Source: Microbacteriaceae bacterium PS02344
GTDB taxonomy: Bacteria > Actinomycetota > Actinomycetes > Actinomycetales > Microbacteriaceae
Assembly (NCBI GenBank): GCA_029959905.1
Contig: JASCNZ010000019.1
Coordinates: forward strand, 1-50,116
DNA length: 50,116 nt
Direction: 5' to 3'
Shown: piece after piece, positions 36,249 through 45,089 of the stretch
How positions within the stretch are numbered: the stretch's first letter is position 1
How the letters are laid out: every line of letters begins with the position of its first letter
Notes under the pieces: model-generated
Databases searched by the model: none
What the model was told of the DNA's origin: nothing
The model's input: the letters and a program-made list of their open reading frames with translations, nothing else
Made by a program: the position numbers and the translations under genes

Positions 36249-37253
36249 ATGAGCAAGATCGCCGACGTCGCGGCGCGCGCCGGCGTCTCGAAGGCGACCG
36301 CGAGCCGAGCCCTGTCGGGGCGGGGGTACGTCTCCGAGGAGACGCGCACGCGCGTGGCCGACGCCGCACGTGAATTGGCGTACGTCGCGCACTCGTCGGC
36401 GACGAGCCTCGCCACGGGCCGCACGCAGACCGTCGGCGTGGTCATGCCGCCCGTCGACCGCTGGTTCTTCGCCGAGCTGCTCGCCGGCATCCAGGACTCC
36501 CTGTTCGCCCTCGACTACGACCTGTCGCTGTACGGCATCCCCGAGGGGTCGGACACGCGCGAACGCCTGTTCGAGAGCATCCTGCCCCGACGCCGCTTCG
36601 ACGGCATCATCGCCGTGGGAATTCAACCCAGCGCGCACGAACTCGAGCGCCTGCAGCGCCCCGGCCGCCCGCTGGTCGGCGTGGGGCCATACAGCGACGG
36701 CACGAGTGCCGTGTCGATCGACGATGTCGCGGCGGCCCGCATCGCGACCGAGCACCTCATCGACCTCGGCCACAGCGACATCGCCTTCGTCGGGGGGACG
36801 ACCGGTGCCGGCCCCCTCAGCCTCGGCGACGAACTCCGCATCGACGGATACCTCGCCGCCCTCGGCACCGCGGGCCTCGCCGATCACGCGCGAGTGGCCG
36901 GCTCGGCCCCCACGCTCTCGGCGGGATACTCGGCCGCGGTCGGTCTGCTCGCCGACCGTCGACGGCGCCCGACCGCGGTCGTCGCGGTGTGCGACGAGGC
37001 GGCGATCGGCACGATCATCGCCGCACGACGCCTGGGCATCGCCGTGCCGACCGAGCTCAGCGTCGTCGGCATCGACGACCACGAGCACGCCGAGCTCTTC
37101 GCCCTCACCACCATCCGGCAGTCGCCGCGCGACCAGGGGCACGACGCCGTGCGGCTGCTCGTGGAGCGGATGGACGACCCCGACCTGCCCGAGACGCATC
37201 TCGCCGCAGCATCCGCCCTGGTCGTGCGCAGCTCGACCGCCGCGCCGCGCTGA
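36249..37253 (+). CDS. LacI-family transcriptional regulator
   Basis: This 334-residue repressor has an N-terminal helix-turn-helix (MSKIADVAARAGVSKATASRALSG, about 1-24) and hinge. The periplasmic-binding-protein-like sensor domain follows (VGVVMPPVDRWFFAEL from about 62; SVVGIDDHEHAELF near 278-291). GAGGAGGA lies three bases before the ATG at 36249. A frame beginning at 36126 would cross the operators and is rejected. It most likely represses the divergent sugar importer and itself through the two TGGAA(C/T)CGGTTCCC sites. The ligand is likely the imported sugar or a derivative. Confidence 0.88.
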   Translation: MSKIADVAARAGVSKATASRALSGRGYVSEETRTRVADAARELAYVAHSSATSLATGRTQTVGVVMPPVDRWFFAELLAGIQDSLFALDYDLSLYGIPEGSDTRERLFESILPRRRFDGIIAVGIQPSAHELERLQRPGRPLVGVGPYSDGTSAVSIDDVAAARIATEHLIDLGHSDIAFVGGTTGAGPLSLGDELRIDGYLAALGTAGLADHARVAGSAPTLSAGYSAAVGLLADRRRRPTAVVAVCDEAAIGTIIAARRLGIAVPTELSVVGIDDHEHAELFALTTIRQSPRDQGHDAVRLLVERMDDPDLPETHLAAASALVVRSSTAAPR

Positions 37254-37307
37254 GCCCGACGCGCTCGCCCGCCGAGCGCACCGCCGGACGCACTCCCCCG
37301 GACGCAC

Positions 37308-37335
37308 GAATGCCCCGGCCGGAGCCGGGGCATTC
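37308..37335. terminator. Bidirectional terminator between lacI-type gene and rplL
   Basis: GAATGCCCCGGC and GCCGGGGCATTC form a perfect 12-bp stem with a CGGA loop. It separates the two convergent genes. T-runs are short, as usual in this GC-rich genome. Confidence 0.75.
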
Positions 37336-37384
37336 ATGAAGGTCGCGTCAGACGCAGGACGGAACGGTGTCCGTCCGAACCCGA

Positions 37385-37768
37385 TTACTTGAGGGTAACC
37401 GTGGCGCCTGCCTCTTCGAGGGTCGCCTTGGCCTTCTCGGCGGTCTCCTTGTTGGCGCCCTCGAGGACAGCCTTGGGAGCACCGTCGACGACGGCCTTGG
37501 CCTCGCCGAGGCCGAGCGAGGTGAGCTCGCGGACAGCCTTGATGACCTGGATCTTCTTGTCGCCGGCAGCCTCGAGGATGACGTCGAACGAGTCCTTCTC
37601 CTCCTCGGCCGCAGCGTCGCCAGCGCCACCCGCAGCGCCGGCAACGGCGACGGGGGCGGCAGCGGTGACGTCGAACTTCTCCTCGAACGCCTTCACGAAC
37701 TCGCTGAGCTCGACGAGGGTGAGGCCCGCGAACTGCTCCAGCAGCTCCTCGGTGGAAAGCTTCGCCAT
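37385..37768 (-). CDS. rplL: Ribosomal protein L7/L12
   Basis: This 127-residue stalk protein of the large subunit recruits elongation factors. The N-terminal dimerisation helix ([18 protein letters not shown]), an Ala/Gly hinge (about 36-52) and the conserved C-terminal domain ([23 protein letters not shown]) are all present. AGGAG lies seven bases before the ATG. It follows rplJ by 48 bases in the standard order. Confidence 0.98.
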   Translation of the reverse strand: MAKLSTEELLEQFAGLTLVELSEFVKAFEEKFDVTAAAPVAVAGAAGGAGDAAAEEEKDSFDVILEAAGDKKIQVIKAVRELTSLGLGEAKAVVDGAPKAVLEGANKETAEKAKATLEEAGATVTLK

Positions 37769-37816
37769 GATGTTTCTCCTAATAGATGGGGTTTGTATAA
37801 CGAGAACGCGTGCCGC

Positions 37817-38305
37817 TTACGCGGCGTCGGCGGTCTCGAGCTTTTCGCGAAGCGCGTCGATGGTGGCGGCAGCCTTGCCCATCGTCGCCTTCATCATGCC
37901 CGCAGCCTTCGCCAGCAGAACCTCGCGGCTCTCGAGCGAGGCGTACTTGTTGACCTCGTCGGCGGTGAGGGGGTTGCCCTCGAAGATGCCGGCCTTGATC
38001 ACGAGAAGCGGGTTGGCCTTGGCGAAGTCACGCAGAGCCTTGGCGGTGGCGACGAAGTCACCGTGCACGAAAGCCACGGCCGACGGACCCTTGAGGTCGT
38101 CGTCCAGGGCCGTGATGCCCGCCTTGTTGGCGGCGATCCGGGTCAGCGTGTTCTTCACCACGGCGTACTCGGCGTCCTGACGGATGCTGTTGCGCAGCTC
38201 CTTGAGCTGGGCAACCGTCAGACCGCGGTACTCGGTCAGCAGGACGGCGGACGAGTTCTCGAATGACTTCGTGAGCTCGGCGACCGATGCATCCTTCTGC
38301 GCCAT
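37817..38305 (-). CDS. rplJ: Ribosomal protein L10
   Basis: This 162-residue protein anchors L7/L12 dimers on 23S rRNA. It begins [18 protein letters not shown] and contains [15 protein letters not shown]. The ATG at 38305 has AAGGAG five bases upstream. Frames extending upstream run through the regulatory leader and are rejected. An L10 leader precedes it, so autoregulation by L10 with L7/L12 is expected. Confidence 0.97.
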   Translation of the reverse strand: MAQKDASVAELTKSFENSSAVLLTEYRGLTVAQLKELRNSIRQDAEYAVVKNTLTRIAANKAGITALDDDLKGPSAVAFVHGDFVATAKALRDFAKANPLLVIKAGIFEGNPLTADEVNKYASLESREVLLAKAAGMMKATMGKAAATIDALREKLETADAA

Positions 38306-38329
38306 GGTCACTCCTTGGTGTGTACGTGG

Positions 38330-38500
38330 CGCCGCACGGTGGTGGGGCGCCGGCCTCGGACCCCTCCGCGAGAAACAGAAGAGCTCCGGCGCAAGCGCAC
38401 GGAGCTCAGAAAGTTCGTGTCCTGCGCGGGCCCCTGCGTTGCAGAGCTTCGATCGCCTCGCGTTCGCACGCATGACGATGACCAGCGGTCTTCGGTTGAG
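38330..38500 (-). promoter_or_regulatory. Ribosomal protein L10 leader
   Basis: The minus strand upstream of rplJ carries the conserved CTGCAACGCAGG...CCCGCGCAGGAC elements of the L10-binding kink-turn region. A strong GAGCTCCGGCGC / GCGCACGGAGCTC hairpin lies at 38381-38407, suited to attenuation. The outer limits are estimated. The -35/-10 of the operon was not resolved. Confidence 0.7.
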
Positions 38501-38554
38501 ACGAGCATACCCCACCGGCGCTCGCCCACTCAAATCCGCCAGACCCCGACGGGC

Positions 38555-40345
38555 TCACCGCCGGTGGGCGGCGCGGCCGCTGTGCCCGGCGAGCGCGTCG
38601 GCGGCCCGGATCAGCGCCAGATGCGACAGGGCCTGCGGCGTATTGCCGACGTGCCGCCGCTCCACCGCGTCGTACTCCTCCGACAGGAGCCCGACCTCGT
38701 TCGGCACGGCCATCAGGCGGTCCATCAGGGCATGGGCGTCGGCGGTGCGGCCGCTCGCCGCATACTGCTCCACGAGCCAGAAGCTGCAGGCGAGGAACGG
38801 ATGCTCGTCGCCCGGCAACCCGTCGACCCCCGACCCCGTGCGGTACCGCAGCAGGAAACCGTCGCGGAGGAGCGTCTCCTCCATCCGCTGCACCGTACGG
38901 TGCATACGCGGGTCGTCGGCGGCGCAGAAGCCGACCTGCGGGAGCACCAGCAGCGAGGCGTCGACCTCGGTCGAGTCGTAGTGCTGCACGAAGTGCCCGT
39001 CCCCGCTCACGCCGCGCTCCTCGATCTCCGCCCGCAGCCGGTCGCGCGCCCGCTCCCAACGATCGGCGTCGCCGGGGAGGCCGTGCTCCCGCACCGCCCG
39101 CACCCCTCGATCGAAGGCCGTCCACATCATGACTCGCGAGTGGGTGAACCACCGGGGTTCGCCGCGGATCTCCCAGATGCCGTTGTCGGGCCGATCGAGG
39201 TCGTCGAGCACGCGGCCGATCAGCGCGCGCTGCAGGGGCCACGAGAAGTCGCCCTCCTCCAACCCCGCCAACCGCGCCTGTTCGAGGGCGACCAGCACCT
39301 CGCCGATCACATCGCCCTGGTACTGCGTGACGGCCGCGTTGCCGATGCGCACCGGCCGCGCACCCCCGTATCCCGGGAGGTCGGCGAGCTCGCGCTCCGG
39401 CAGGTCCCGTTCCCCCGCGATGCCGTACATGATCTGCACCTCGTGCGGCTCACCGGCGATCGCGCGCAACAGCCACCGGCGCCAGTGATGCGCCTCCTGC
39501 AGGTAGCCATGGGTGATCAGCACCTCGAGCGTGAGCGAGGCGTCGCGCAGCCAGACGAACCGGTAGTCCCAGTTGCGCGATCCGCCGAACTGCTCGGGCA
39601 GCGAGGTGGTCGCGGCCGCCACGATGCCCCCCGTGTCACGGTTGGTGAGCGCGCGGAGCACGAGCAGCGAGCGCACCACCTGATCGCGATGGGCGTCGTC
39701 GTGCGCGATGCCGCTCGCCCACCCCTGCCACCAGGTGCGCGTCGTCGCGAAGGCCTCCTCGACGTCGAGCGGTTCGGGGGGATTCTCGTACGACGGGAAG
39801 CGCGTGAGCACGAGGTCGCGGTGCACGCCGGCATCGACGGCGAACGTCGCCGTATGCGCGTGGTCCTTCGCCCGCAGCGCGACGCCGGTGACCACCACCG
39901 CCTCCGGACCCGCGGTGGCGCGCAGCGCCGGAGCATCCGGCGTGCCCACCTGACGCACCCAGGGAAGGGTGCGGGAGTAGTCGAAGTGCAGGCGCAGCTC
40001 GGTCTCGAACTCGACCGTTCCCGTGACGCCCACGACCCGACGCACGAGGTCGCTGCGATGCCGGTGCAGGGCGAGCATCTCCTGCACCTCGGCGACGCCG
40101 GTGCCGGTCTGCCAACGGGTGACGAGGATGAACGTGTCGGGAAGGTAGCGCCGATCGACCACCGTCGCCTCACCGCGCGGACGCAGGCTCCAGCGACCGT
40201 TCGCGGGTTCGCCCAGCAGCGCGCCGAAGACCGAGGGAGCGTCGAAGCGCGGCAGGCAGAGCCAGTCGACACTGCCCTCGCGCGACACCAGCGCACCCGT
40301 GCGGCAATCGCTCAGCAGGGCGTAGTCCTCGATCAGAGACGGCAT
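38555..40345 (-). CDS. GH15 glucoamylase/trehalase-type hydrolase
   Basis: This 596-residue GH15 protein begins with the typical IEDYALLSDCRTGALVSREGSVDWLCLPRFDAPS block of actinobacterial members. The two active-site glutamates are expected in the GIWEIRGEPRWFTHS and GLLSEEYD elements, both intact. Mycobacterial proteins of this type are trehalases, and others hydrolyse glucan ends; the substrate is not settled. No signal peptide is present, so the enzyme acts inside the cell. It is divergent from the zwf-like gene by 46 bases. Confidence 0.88.
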   Translation of the reverse strand: MPSLIEDYALLSDCRTGALVSREGSVDWLCLPRFDAPSVFGALLGEPANGRWSLRPRGEATVVDRRYLPDTFILVTRWQTGTGVAEVQEMLALHRHRSDLVRRVVGVTGTVEFETELRLHFDYSRTLPWVRQVGTPDAPALRATAGPEAVVVTGVALRAKDHAHTATFAVDAGVHRDLVLTRFPSYENPPEPLDVEEAFATTRTWWQGWASGIAHDDAHRDQVVRSLLVLRALTNRDTGGIVAAATTSLPEQFGGSRNWDYRFVWLRDASLTLEVLITHGYLQEAHHWRRWLLRAIAGEPHEVQIMYGIAGERDLPERELADLPGYGGARPVRIGNAAVTQYQGDVIGEVLVALEQARLAGLEEGDFSWPLQRALIGRVLDDLDRPDNGIWEIRGEPRWFTHSRVMMWTAFDRGVRAVREHGLPGDADRWERARDRLRAEIEERGVSGDGHFVQHYDSTEVDASLLVLPQVGFCAADDPRMHRTVQRMEETLLRDGFLLRYRTGSGVDGLPGDEHPFLACSFWLVEQYAASGRTADAHALMDRLMAVPNEVGLLSEEYDAVERRHVGNTPQALSHLALIRAADALAGHSGRAAHRR

Positions 40346-40379
40346 CGCCCGAGTCTCGCACGCCGCCGTCGAGCGCGGC

Positions 40380-40385
40380 TACGGT
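40380..40385 (+). promoter_or_regulatory. -10 box TACGGT, leaderless promoter of zwf
   Basis: TACGGT is followed by six bases (GGGGGC) and the ATG at 40392. It fits the TANNNT-N6-start pattern of the window. Confidence 0.5.
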
Positions 40386-40391
40386 GGGGGC

Positions 40392-41762
40392 ATGACCGAA
40401 GCGACGACTCTCGTGATCTTCGGAGCGGCGGGCGATCTCGCCTCGCGACTGCTCCTGCCCGCGCTCGGACAGCTTCTCGTGCGCGAACCGTCGCGACGGG
40501 TGCGCGTGATCGGCGTCGACCGGGAGGAGTGGGACGACGCCCACCTGCGTCGGGTCGTCGAGACCGCGTTCGCCACGACGGGCGCGGAGGCGGCCACGAA
40601 CGAGGTCGAGGTCGCGTACCGACGCACCGACATCACGCGGGCGGACGACCTGCGCGCGTTGCTCGACGAGTGCACGGGGCGGGTCGCGCTGTACTTCGCC
40701 GTGCCGCCGTCTGTGGCCGTCGCCACCATCGGGGCGATGTCGCCCGACATGCTTCCTCCGGGCGCGGTGCTCGTGATGGAGAAGCCGTTCGGCGTCGACG
40801 AGGAGAGCGCCCGCGCGCTGAACCACACGCTGACGGCCCTGGTTCCCGAGAGTCAGGTGTTCCGCGTCGACCATTTCCTCGGGCGCTCGACGACGCTGAA
40901 CCTGCTCGGCGCACGCTTCGCGAACCGGCTGCTCGAACCACTGTGGTCGGCCGAGCACGTGGCGTCGGTCGAGATTGTGTACGACGAGGAACTCGGACTC
41001 GAGGGGCGCGCGGGCTACTACGACGCGGCGGGCGCCCTCGTCGACATGATCCAGAGCCACCTGCTGCAGGTGCTGGCGGTCGTCGCGATGGAGCAGCCCA
41101 CGACCCTCGGTCACGTCGACTTCCGCGCGGCGACCTCGGCGGTGCTGCGCGCCACGTCGGTCTGGGGCGACGACCCGGCCGCAGCATCGCATCGCGCGCG
41201 CTATACGGCCGGGACCGTGGGCGGCACGCACAAGCCGTCGTACGCCGACGAGCCCGGCGTCGACCCCGCGCGACTCACCGAGACCCTCGCGCAGGCGACG
41301 TTCGAGGTGCGCAACGCGCGCTGGGCCGGCGTGCCCTTCACGCTGCGGTCGGGCAAGGCGATCGGCACCCCGGCGAAGGAGGTCGTCGTGCGGTTCCGGC
41401 CCGTACGGCACGTGCCGACCGGACTCACCGGTTCGGCGGACGGCGCGGTGCTGCGCTTCTCGCTCGGCCCGGACCGCATGTCGTTGGAACTCAACGTGAA
41501 CGGCGGCGACGACGCGTTCGAACTGGAGCGGGCGATACTCACGGCGGAGCTCGGAGAGGGCGCGCTCCGCGCCTACGCCGAGGTGCTCTCCGGCGTGCTC
41601 GACGCCGACCCGATGCTCTCGGTGCGCGGCGACGCGGCCGAGGAGAGCTGGCGGATCGTCGCTCCGATCCTCGACGCGTGGAAGAAGGGCGAGGTACCCC
41701 TGGACGAGTACGTCGCCGGGTCGCACGGCCCCGCGGCGTGGCCGCACAGCCCCGAGGCCTGA
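40392..41762 (+). CDS. zwf: Glucose-6-phosphate dehydrogenase, divergent
   Basis: This 456-residue protein has the family's NADP fold (FGAAGDLASR, 10-19), EKPFG (130-134), the active-site DHFLG (160-164) and the catalytic base His223 in DMIQSHLLQ. It should convert glucose 6-phosphate to 6-phosphogluconolactone. Two lysines usual in the family are missing: GDLAxRK reads GDLASRL and HYLGKE reads HFLGRS. It also stands alone rather than in the tkt-tal-zwf-opcA cluster of actinobacteria. It may be a second isoform with altered substrate or cofactor use. Confidence 0.8.
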   Translation: MTEATTLVIFGAAGDLASRLLLPALGQLLVREPSRRVRVIGVDREEWDDAHLRRVVETAFATTGAEAATNEVEVAYRRTDITRADDLRALLDECTGRVALYFAVPPSVAVATIGAMSPDMLPPGAVLVMEKPFGVDEESARALNHTLTALVPESQVFRVDHFLGRSTTLNLLGARFANRLLEPLWSAEHVASVEIVYDEELGLEGRAGYYDAAGALVDMIQSHLLQVLAVVAMEQPTTLGHVDFRAATSAVLRATSVWGDDPAAASHRARYTAGTVGGTHKPSYADEPGVDPARLTETLAQATFEVRNARWAGVPFTLRSGKAIGTPAKEVVVRFRPVRHVPTGLTGSADGAVLRFSLGPDRMSLELNVNGGDDAFELERAILTAELGEGALRAYAEVLSGVLDADPMLSVRGDAAEESWRIVAPILDAWKKGEVPLDEYVAGSHGPAAWPHSPEA

Positions 41763-41847
41763 TCGCACGGCCCGGATCGTGGCCGTTCGGCGGCCGAGTC
41801 GATCCGCCTCGGCGGCGTGTGCAGGCGGCGACGTCGCCGGTCGGAGT

Positions 41848-41853
41848 TAGGCT
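41848..41853 (+). promoter_or_regulatory. -10 box TAGGCT, leaderless promoter of the YqaJ-type gene
   Basis: TAGGCT is separated by six bases from the GTG start at 41860. GGAG lies upstream of the hexamer, too far to be a ribosome site. Confidence 0.6.
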
Positions 41854-41859
41854 TTTGCG

Positions 41860-42540
41860 GTGACCCCCGAACTCGCCGCACGCATCGTCGCGGACTCCCG
41901 CGACCGTGTCGCGTGGATGCGGGCACGCTCCCGCGGGATCACCGCGACCGACGTCGCTCAGCTCACGTCTGCGGCATCCATCTCGCGTGCCGCCGACTCG
42001 AAGCTCGGCGGCGGCCCCCGCTTCGGCGGGAACGCCTACACCGACCACGGTCGACGCCGCGAGCCCGAGATCGCCGCCTGGGTCGCGGCGACCCACAACA
42101 TCCTGCCGTCCTCCGCCCTGTTCCGGGCCGAGGTCGAGCACCGCCACCTCGCCACCCCCGACGGCATCGCCGTCGACGCGCACGGCCGGGTCGAACTCGC
42201 CGAGATCAAGACGACGAACAAGGCGTTCCGCGGCATCCCCCGCACCTACCTCCGCCAGGTGTGGTGGCAGCAGCACGTGCTGGGTGCCGAGCGCACCCTG
42301 TTCGTCTGGGAGGAGCACGTCGACTTCGCTCCCGTGCACGACGAGCCCCGCTGCGTGTGGATCGACCGCGACGAGCGCGAGATCGCCAAGCTGGTGGGCC
42401 TCGCGACCGACCTCATCGACGAGCTGTACCGCCGTACCACCGGTCGGCAGGTGCCGACCCGGGTGATGGATGCCGTCGCCAGCCGTCGCGATCAGCTGCG
42501 CGAGCGCGACGCCTTCCGGGCGCTCGCCCTCGCCGACTGA
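41860..42540 (+). CDS. YqaJ/lambda-exonuclease-type PD-(D/E)XK nuclease
   Basis: This 226-residue protein shows the YqaJ core: GITATD (26-31; the GIGGSD position), HGRRREPEIAAWV (63-75) with its Glu, PDG (100-102), the catalytic E-x-K of ELAEIKTT (112-119), and QVWWQQHV (133-140), where the two Gln match the family's Q motif. Phage YqaJ proteins digest DNA ends with a single-strand annealing partner. No recT-like, phage or integrase genes are near, so this is a chromosomal solo version. It probably starts at a GTG directly after a TAGGCT box. Confidence 0.8.
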   Translation: MTPELAARIVADSRDRVAWMRARSRGITATDVAQLTSAASISRAADSKLGGGPRFGGNAYTDHGRRREPEIAAWVAATHNILPSSALFRAEVEHRHLATPDGIAVDAHGRVELAEIKTTNKAFRGIPRTYLRQVWWQQHVLGAERTLFVWEEHVDFAPVHDEPRCVWIDRDEREIAKLVGLATDLIDELYRRTTGRQVPTRVMDAVASRRDQLRERDAFRALALAD

Positions 42541-42600
42541 ACCGCACGCCGGCCGTGCGCACGGGCACGGCGCCCGCGAGTCGCGTGGCGGCGCCGTCGG

Positions 42601-43140
42601 TCAGGTGGTGCAGGTGCCGCCGGTGCCCAGCAGCGCCACGGTCAGTCGACGCACGCCCGCTGCCGAAGTCCAGGTCGTCGAGTTCGGGTGGATGGCTGTC
42701 ACCGTCAGCGTGGTCGTGCTTCCGAGGAGGTTGGACACCAGGCTGTTGAGGACGGTCTGCGACAGTACCGCCGTATAGGTGTATACGCCGCCGACCGGCC
42801 CGGGTGAGGTGATGTTCGACGACGGCACGGTGCCCGACGTCGCACCCTGCGCGACGGTGAGACGTTGCCACGTCGGCGCGTGCGGCGACGTCCAGACCAG
42901 GGTGACGCTCTGGAAGACCCCGAGGGCGTTGTTCTGCACGGTGCACGAGGTGATCGACGGTGCCGTGAGCGCCAGTGCTCGGAACGTGCCCGATGCGACA
43001 TGCTCGACATCGGTGAACCGCGCGTCGGTGGGCTGTGCCGACGACACCGCCCCTGCCCCGGCGAGTACCGCGAGTCCGAGGGCGGCGGCGAGTGCCCTCA
43101 CCCCCGGTCGCCCGCGCCGCCTCCGGCCGTGCCCCGTCAC
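42601..43140 (-). CDS. Small exported protein of the SipW cluster
   Basis: This 179-residue protein begins with an Arg-rich stretch and a hydrophobic segment (about 14-32). The outer part starts with QPTDARFTDVEHVASGTFRA, which loosely resembles the W-N-D-x-x-F-x-x-x-x-F-x-A-G segment of the two SipW-type proteins in the same operon. The rest is Ser/Thr-rich beta-like sequence with two Cys near 66 and 177. No family name can be supported. The GTG start overlaps the LPATG protein stop by four bases (GTGA). It is the last gene of the operon. Confidence 0.7.
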   Translation of the reverse strand: MTGHGRRRRGRPGVRALAAALGLAVLAGAGAVSSAQPTDARFTDVEHVASGTFRALALTAPSITSCTVQNNALGVFQSVTLVWTSPHAPTWQRLTVAQGATSGTVPSSNITSPGPVGGVYTYTAVLSQTVLNSLVSNLLGSTTTLTVTAIHPNSTTWTSAAGVRRLTVALLGTGGTCTT

Positions 43141-43760
43141 CGCTCCGTCTCCTCCGCGTCGCGTCGCCGCACCCGCACCAGCGCCGCACCGGCCGCGGCG
43201 AGCGCAGCCCCCGCCGCGACGGCCCACGGCGCGAGCGGCCCGCCGGTCGCCGGGAGGGGCGCGTCCGGACCGACCATGAGGCTGTCGCCGACGCCCGTGG
43301 CGTGCACCCGCACCTCGGTCAGACCGGGCACGTCGTCGTCGAGAGCGATGCGCAGCCGCAGGTGCCCGACCTCCTCGGCGGAGAAGTCGGCGAGCGCCAC
43401 CTGTCGTCCGTCGCGCGGGATGAGCCATGCGGTCCGCAGCACGTCGGCCCCGCCGGGGCAGTGGTCTCCTTCCCACACGCGCATGCACAGCGCGGCATCC
43501 ACCCGCAGAGGCGCGTCACCGCGCGCGCTGGCGGCGACCGTGACGGTGCCCGGTTCGGCGGCGTCCGCGCTCACGGTCACATCCCACCGCACCGGTTCTC
43601 CCGGCCGCAGACTCGACGCCGCGTCCCAGTCGGCCACCGACACGATTCGCAGCACCCGCCCCTGCACGATCTCGCTGGCGGGCGCCGCGACGGCCGGCAG
43701 GGCGATCGACGCGGCGAGCAGCCCCGCCCCCGCTCCGGCCACGACCCGACGCCCTCTCAT
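43137..43760 (-). CDS. LPATG-anchored surface protein
   Basis: This 207-residue protein has a signal peptide ending near AVAAPA (about 22-28) and a beta-rich outer domain with two Cys (92 and 101). Its C-terminus is a complete sortase signal: LPATG (169-173), a hydrophobic helix (about 176-196) and a basic RVRRR tail. It is therefore predicted to be linked to the cell wall by a sortase; no sortase gene is in the window. The ATG at 43760 has AGGA six to seven bases upstream and overlaps the signal peptidase stop by one base. Confidence 0.8.
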   Translation of the reverse strand: MRGRRVVAGAGAGLLAASIALPAVAAPASEIVQGRVLRIVSVADWDAASSLRPGEPVRWDVTVSADAAEPGTVTVAASARGDAPLRVDAALCMRVWEGDHCPGGADVLRTAWLIPRDGRQVALADFSAEEVGHLRLRIALDDDVPGLTEVRVHATGVGDSLMVGPDAPLPATGGPLAPWAVAAGAALAAAGAALVRVRRRDAEETER

Positions 43761-44410
43761 CACGGTTCCTCGTCGGTCCGTGTCACGGAGCGCGCACGAG
43801 GCCGAGCACGCCGCGGCGCGTGGGGCCAGAAGGCCCAGACGACCAGCAGCGTCGCGCCCGCCGTCAGCCCGCCCAGCACGAGCGGATGCCCGAGCACGGC
43901 GATGCCCGCGGCGATGCCCGGCACCGAGAAGAGAACGATGCGCACGGTCGAGACGGAGTACGGGAACGGATCGTCGGCGGCGTTCGCATCGCCGCGGAGC
44001 GTGAGCACCCGCTCGGAGTCGGACTCCCCCGCGGCGACCGACGTGACCCGGTGGGTCACGGGCAGCTCCCCGTCACGGTCGACGGTCACGACGTCGCCCA
44101 CCTCGACCTCCGCCGCCGGGACGCGTTGCACGACGGCGACGGAGCCCGCGGGGATGGTCGGCGACATCGACCCGGTGCGGAACAGGATGAGGGTGATGCC
44201 GGCGGTCATTGCGAGCACGACCAGCAGGATGCACAGGGTTCCCGCCGGGGCGGCGATCCACAGCGCCGCGTCACCGAGCATCCGCCCGACCCGATGCCGA
44301 TCACGCGGCTCGGCCTCGACGACTCCGGCGTCGCCCGAGGCATCGCGCTGCGGGGCCGGCGAGCGCCGCGCCTGCTCCCGCAGGTCGCGGCGGGTGCTCG
44401 GGATGCTCAT
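43760..44410 (-). CDS. sipW: Signal peptidase I, SipW/ER type
   Basis: This 216-residue protein has a basic, disordered N-terminus, a membrane helix at about 54-76, and the catalytic serine Ser81 in TGSMSPTIP. The second catalytic position is His120 in PVTHRV rather than the Lys of ordinary bacterial enzymes, which marks the archaeal/eukaryotic-type (SipW) group. RGDAN..DDPFPYS (139-152) follows, then a second membrane helix (about 165-195). In Bacillus, SipW processes TasA. The two upstream genes encode SipW-type clients, so it is likely their dedicated peptidase. AGGAGG lies upstream of the ATG. Confidence 0.88.
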   Translation of the reverse strand: MSIPSTRRDLREQARRSPAPQRDASGDAGVVEAEPRDRHRVGRMLGDAALWIAAPAGTLCILLVVLAMTAGITLILFRTGSMSPTIPAGSVAVVQRVPAAEVEVGDVVTVDRDGELPVTHRVTSVAAGESDSERVLTLRGDANAADDPFPYSVSTVRIVLFSVPGIAAGIAVLGHPLVLGGLTAGATLLVVWAFWPHAPRRARPRARSVTRTDEEP

Positions 44411-44442
44411 CTCCCCCTCCTTCTCGTCTGGCACCGATGGCG

Positions 44443-45087
44443 CTACGACGACGTTCCCTGGAACTGCCAGGTCTGGGTCATCGTCAGTCCCTGCGCGGTG
44501 TTGGGCGCTGTCGTGGGCAGGGTCACCGCGAAGCAGTAGTTCAGCTGGTTCCCGCCGTTCGCCGACACAACTTGCGGTACCGACGTCGTCGCCGCCCCAC
44601 CGGTCGTGAGTGCGGAGCCGTCGGGGACCACGATGCTCGTCGCGGCCGACGCCGCGGCGTACGTGGTCGCGTTGCAGGTGGTCGCCGGCACGAGCCGCAC
44701 GCCGTACGTCAGCGATGCGGCGAGACCGGTGCCGCCGGGCGTCCCCGCGATCAGCTGCAGGGTGCCGGCGACCGACGGGTTCGCGGTGCGCACGCTGAAC
44801 AACGCGTACGTGGTGGTGCCGGGGGCCATCGCGGTCGGCGCGACGACGAAGTTCAGCGCCGCCGCCGCGCCGGCCGTGGCATGACTGGTGAAGGTCGCGC
44901 CGTCGGCCGCACCGACGATGTCGAACCGGCCGGCGGTGAACGTCGACCCGCCGAACTCCGCGTCGTTCCACGCGGCCAGCGTGCCGGCGGCGCCGACGCC
45001 GAGCACCAGCCCGGCGGCGAGCACCGCGCGGATGCGGCGGGAGACCCGACGTGCCGCCTCCCGCTTCCGCGCGCGGGTGCGCCTCAT
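44443..45087 (-). CDS. SipW-dependent TasA/camelysin-like protein B
   Basis: This 214-residue protein has an Arg-rich N-terminus and a signal segment AGLVLGVGAAGTLAAWNDAEF (about 25-45) that matches the first client almost position for position. It continues STFTAGRFDI, the family's hallmark F-x-A-G-x-F. The rest is Ala/Thr/Gly/Val-rich beta-type sequence with two Cys. Such proteins form or decorate extracellular fibres in Bacillus (TasA, camelysin). It begins two bases before the upstream gene's stop region, so the genes are adjacent and co-transcribed. Confidence 0.82.
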   Translation of the reverse strand: MRRTRARKREAARRVSRRIRAVLAAGLVLGVGAAGTLAAWNDAEFGGSTFTAGRFDIVGAADGATFTSHATAGAAAALNFVVAPTAMAPGTTTYALFSVRTANPSVAGTLQLIAGTPGGTGLAASLTYGVRLVPATTCNATTYAAASAATSIVVPDGSALTTGGAATTSVPQVVSANGGNQLNYCFAVTLPTTAPNTAQGLTMTQTWQFQGTSS

Positions 45088-45089
45088 GA

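Noticed and set aside
38315..41863. Very long open frame (about 1180 codons) on the plus strand
   Set aside because: It is antisense to rplJ and the GH15 gene and out of frame with zwf. Its Arg/Gly/Ala-rich translation has no family match. High GC leaves long stop-free shadow frames.
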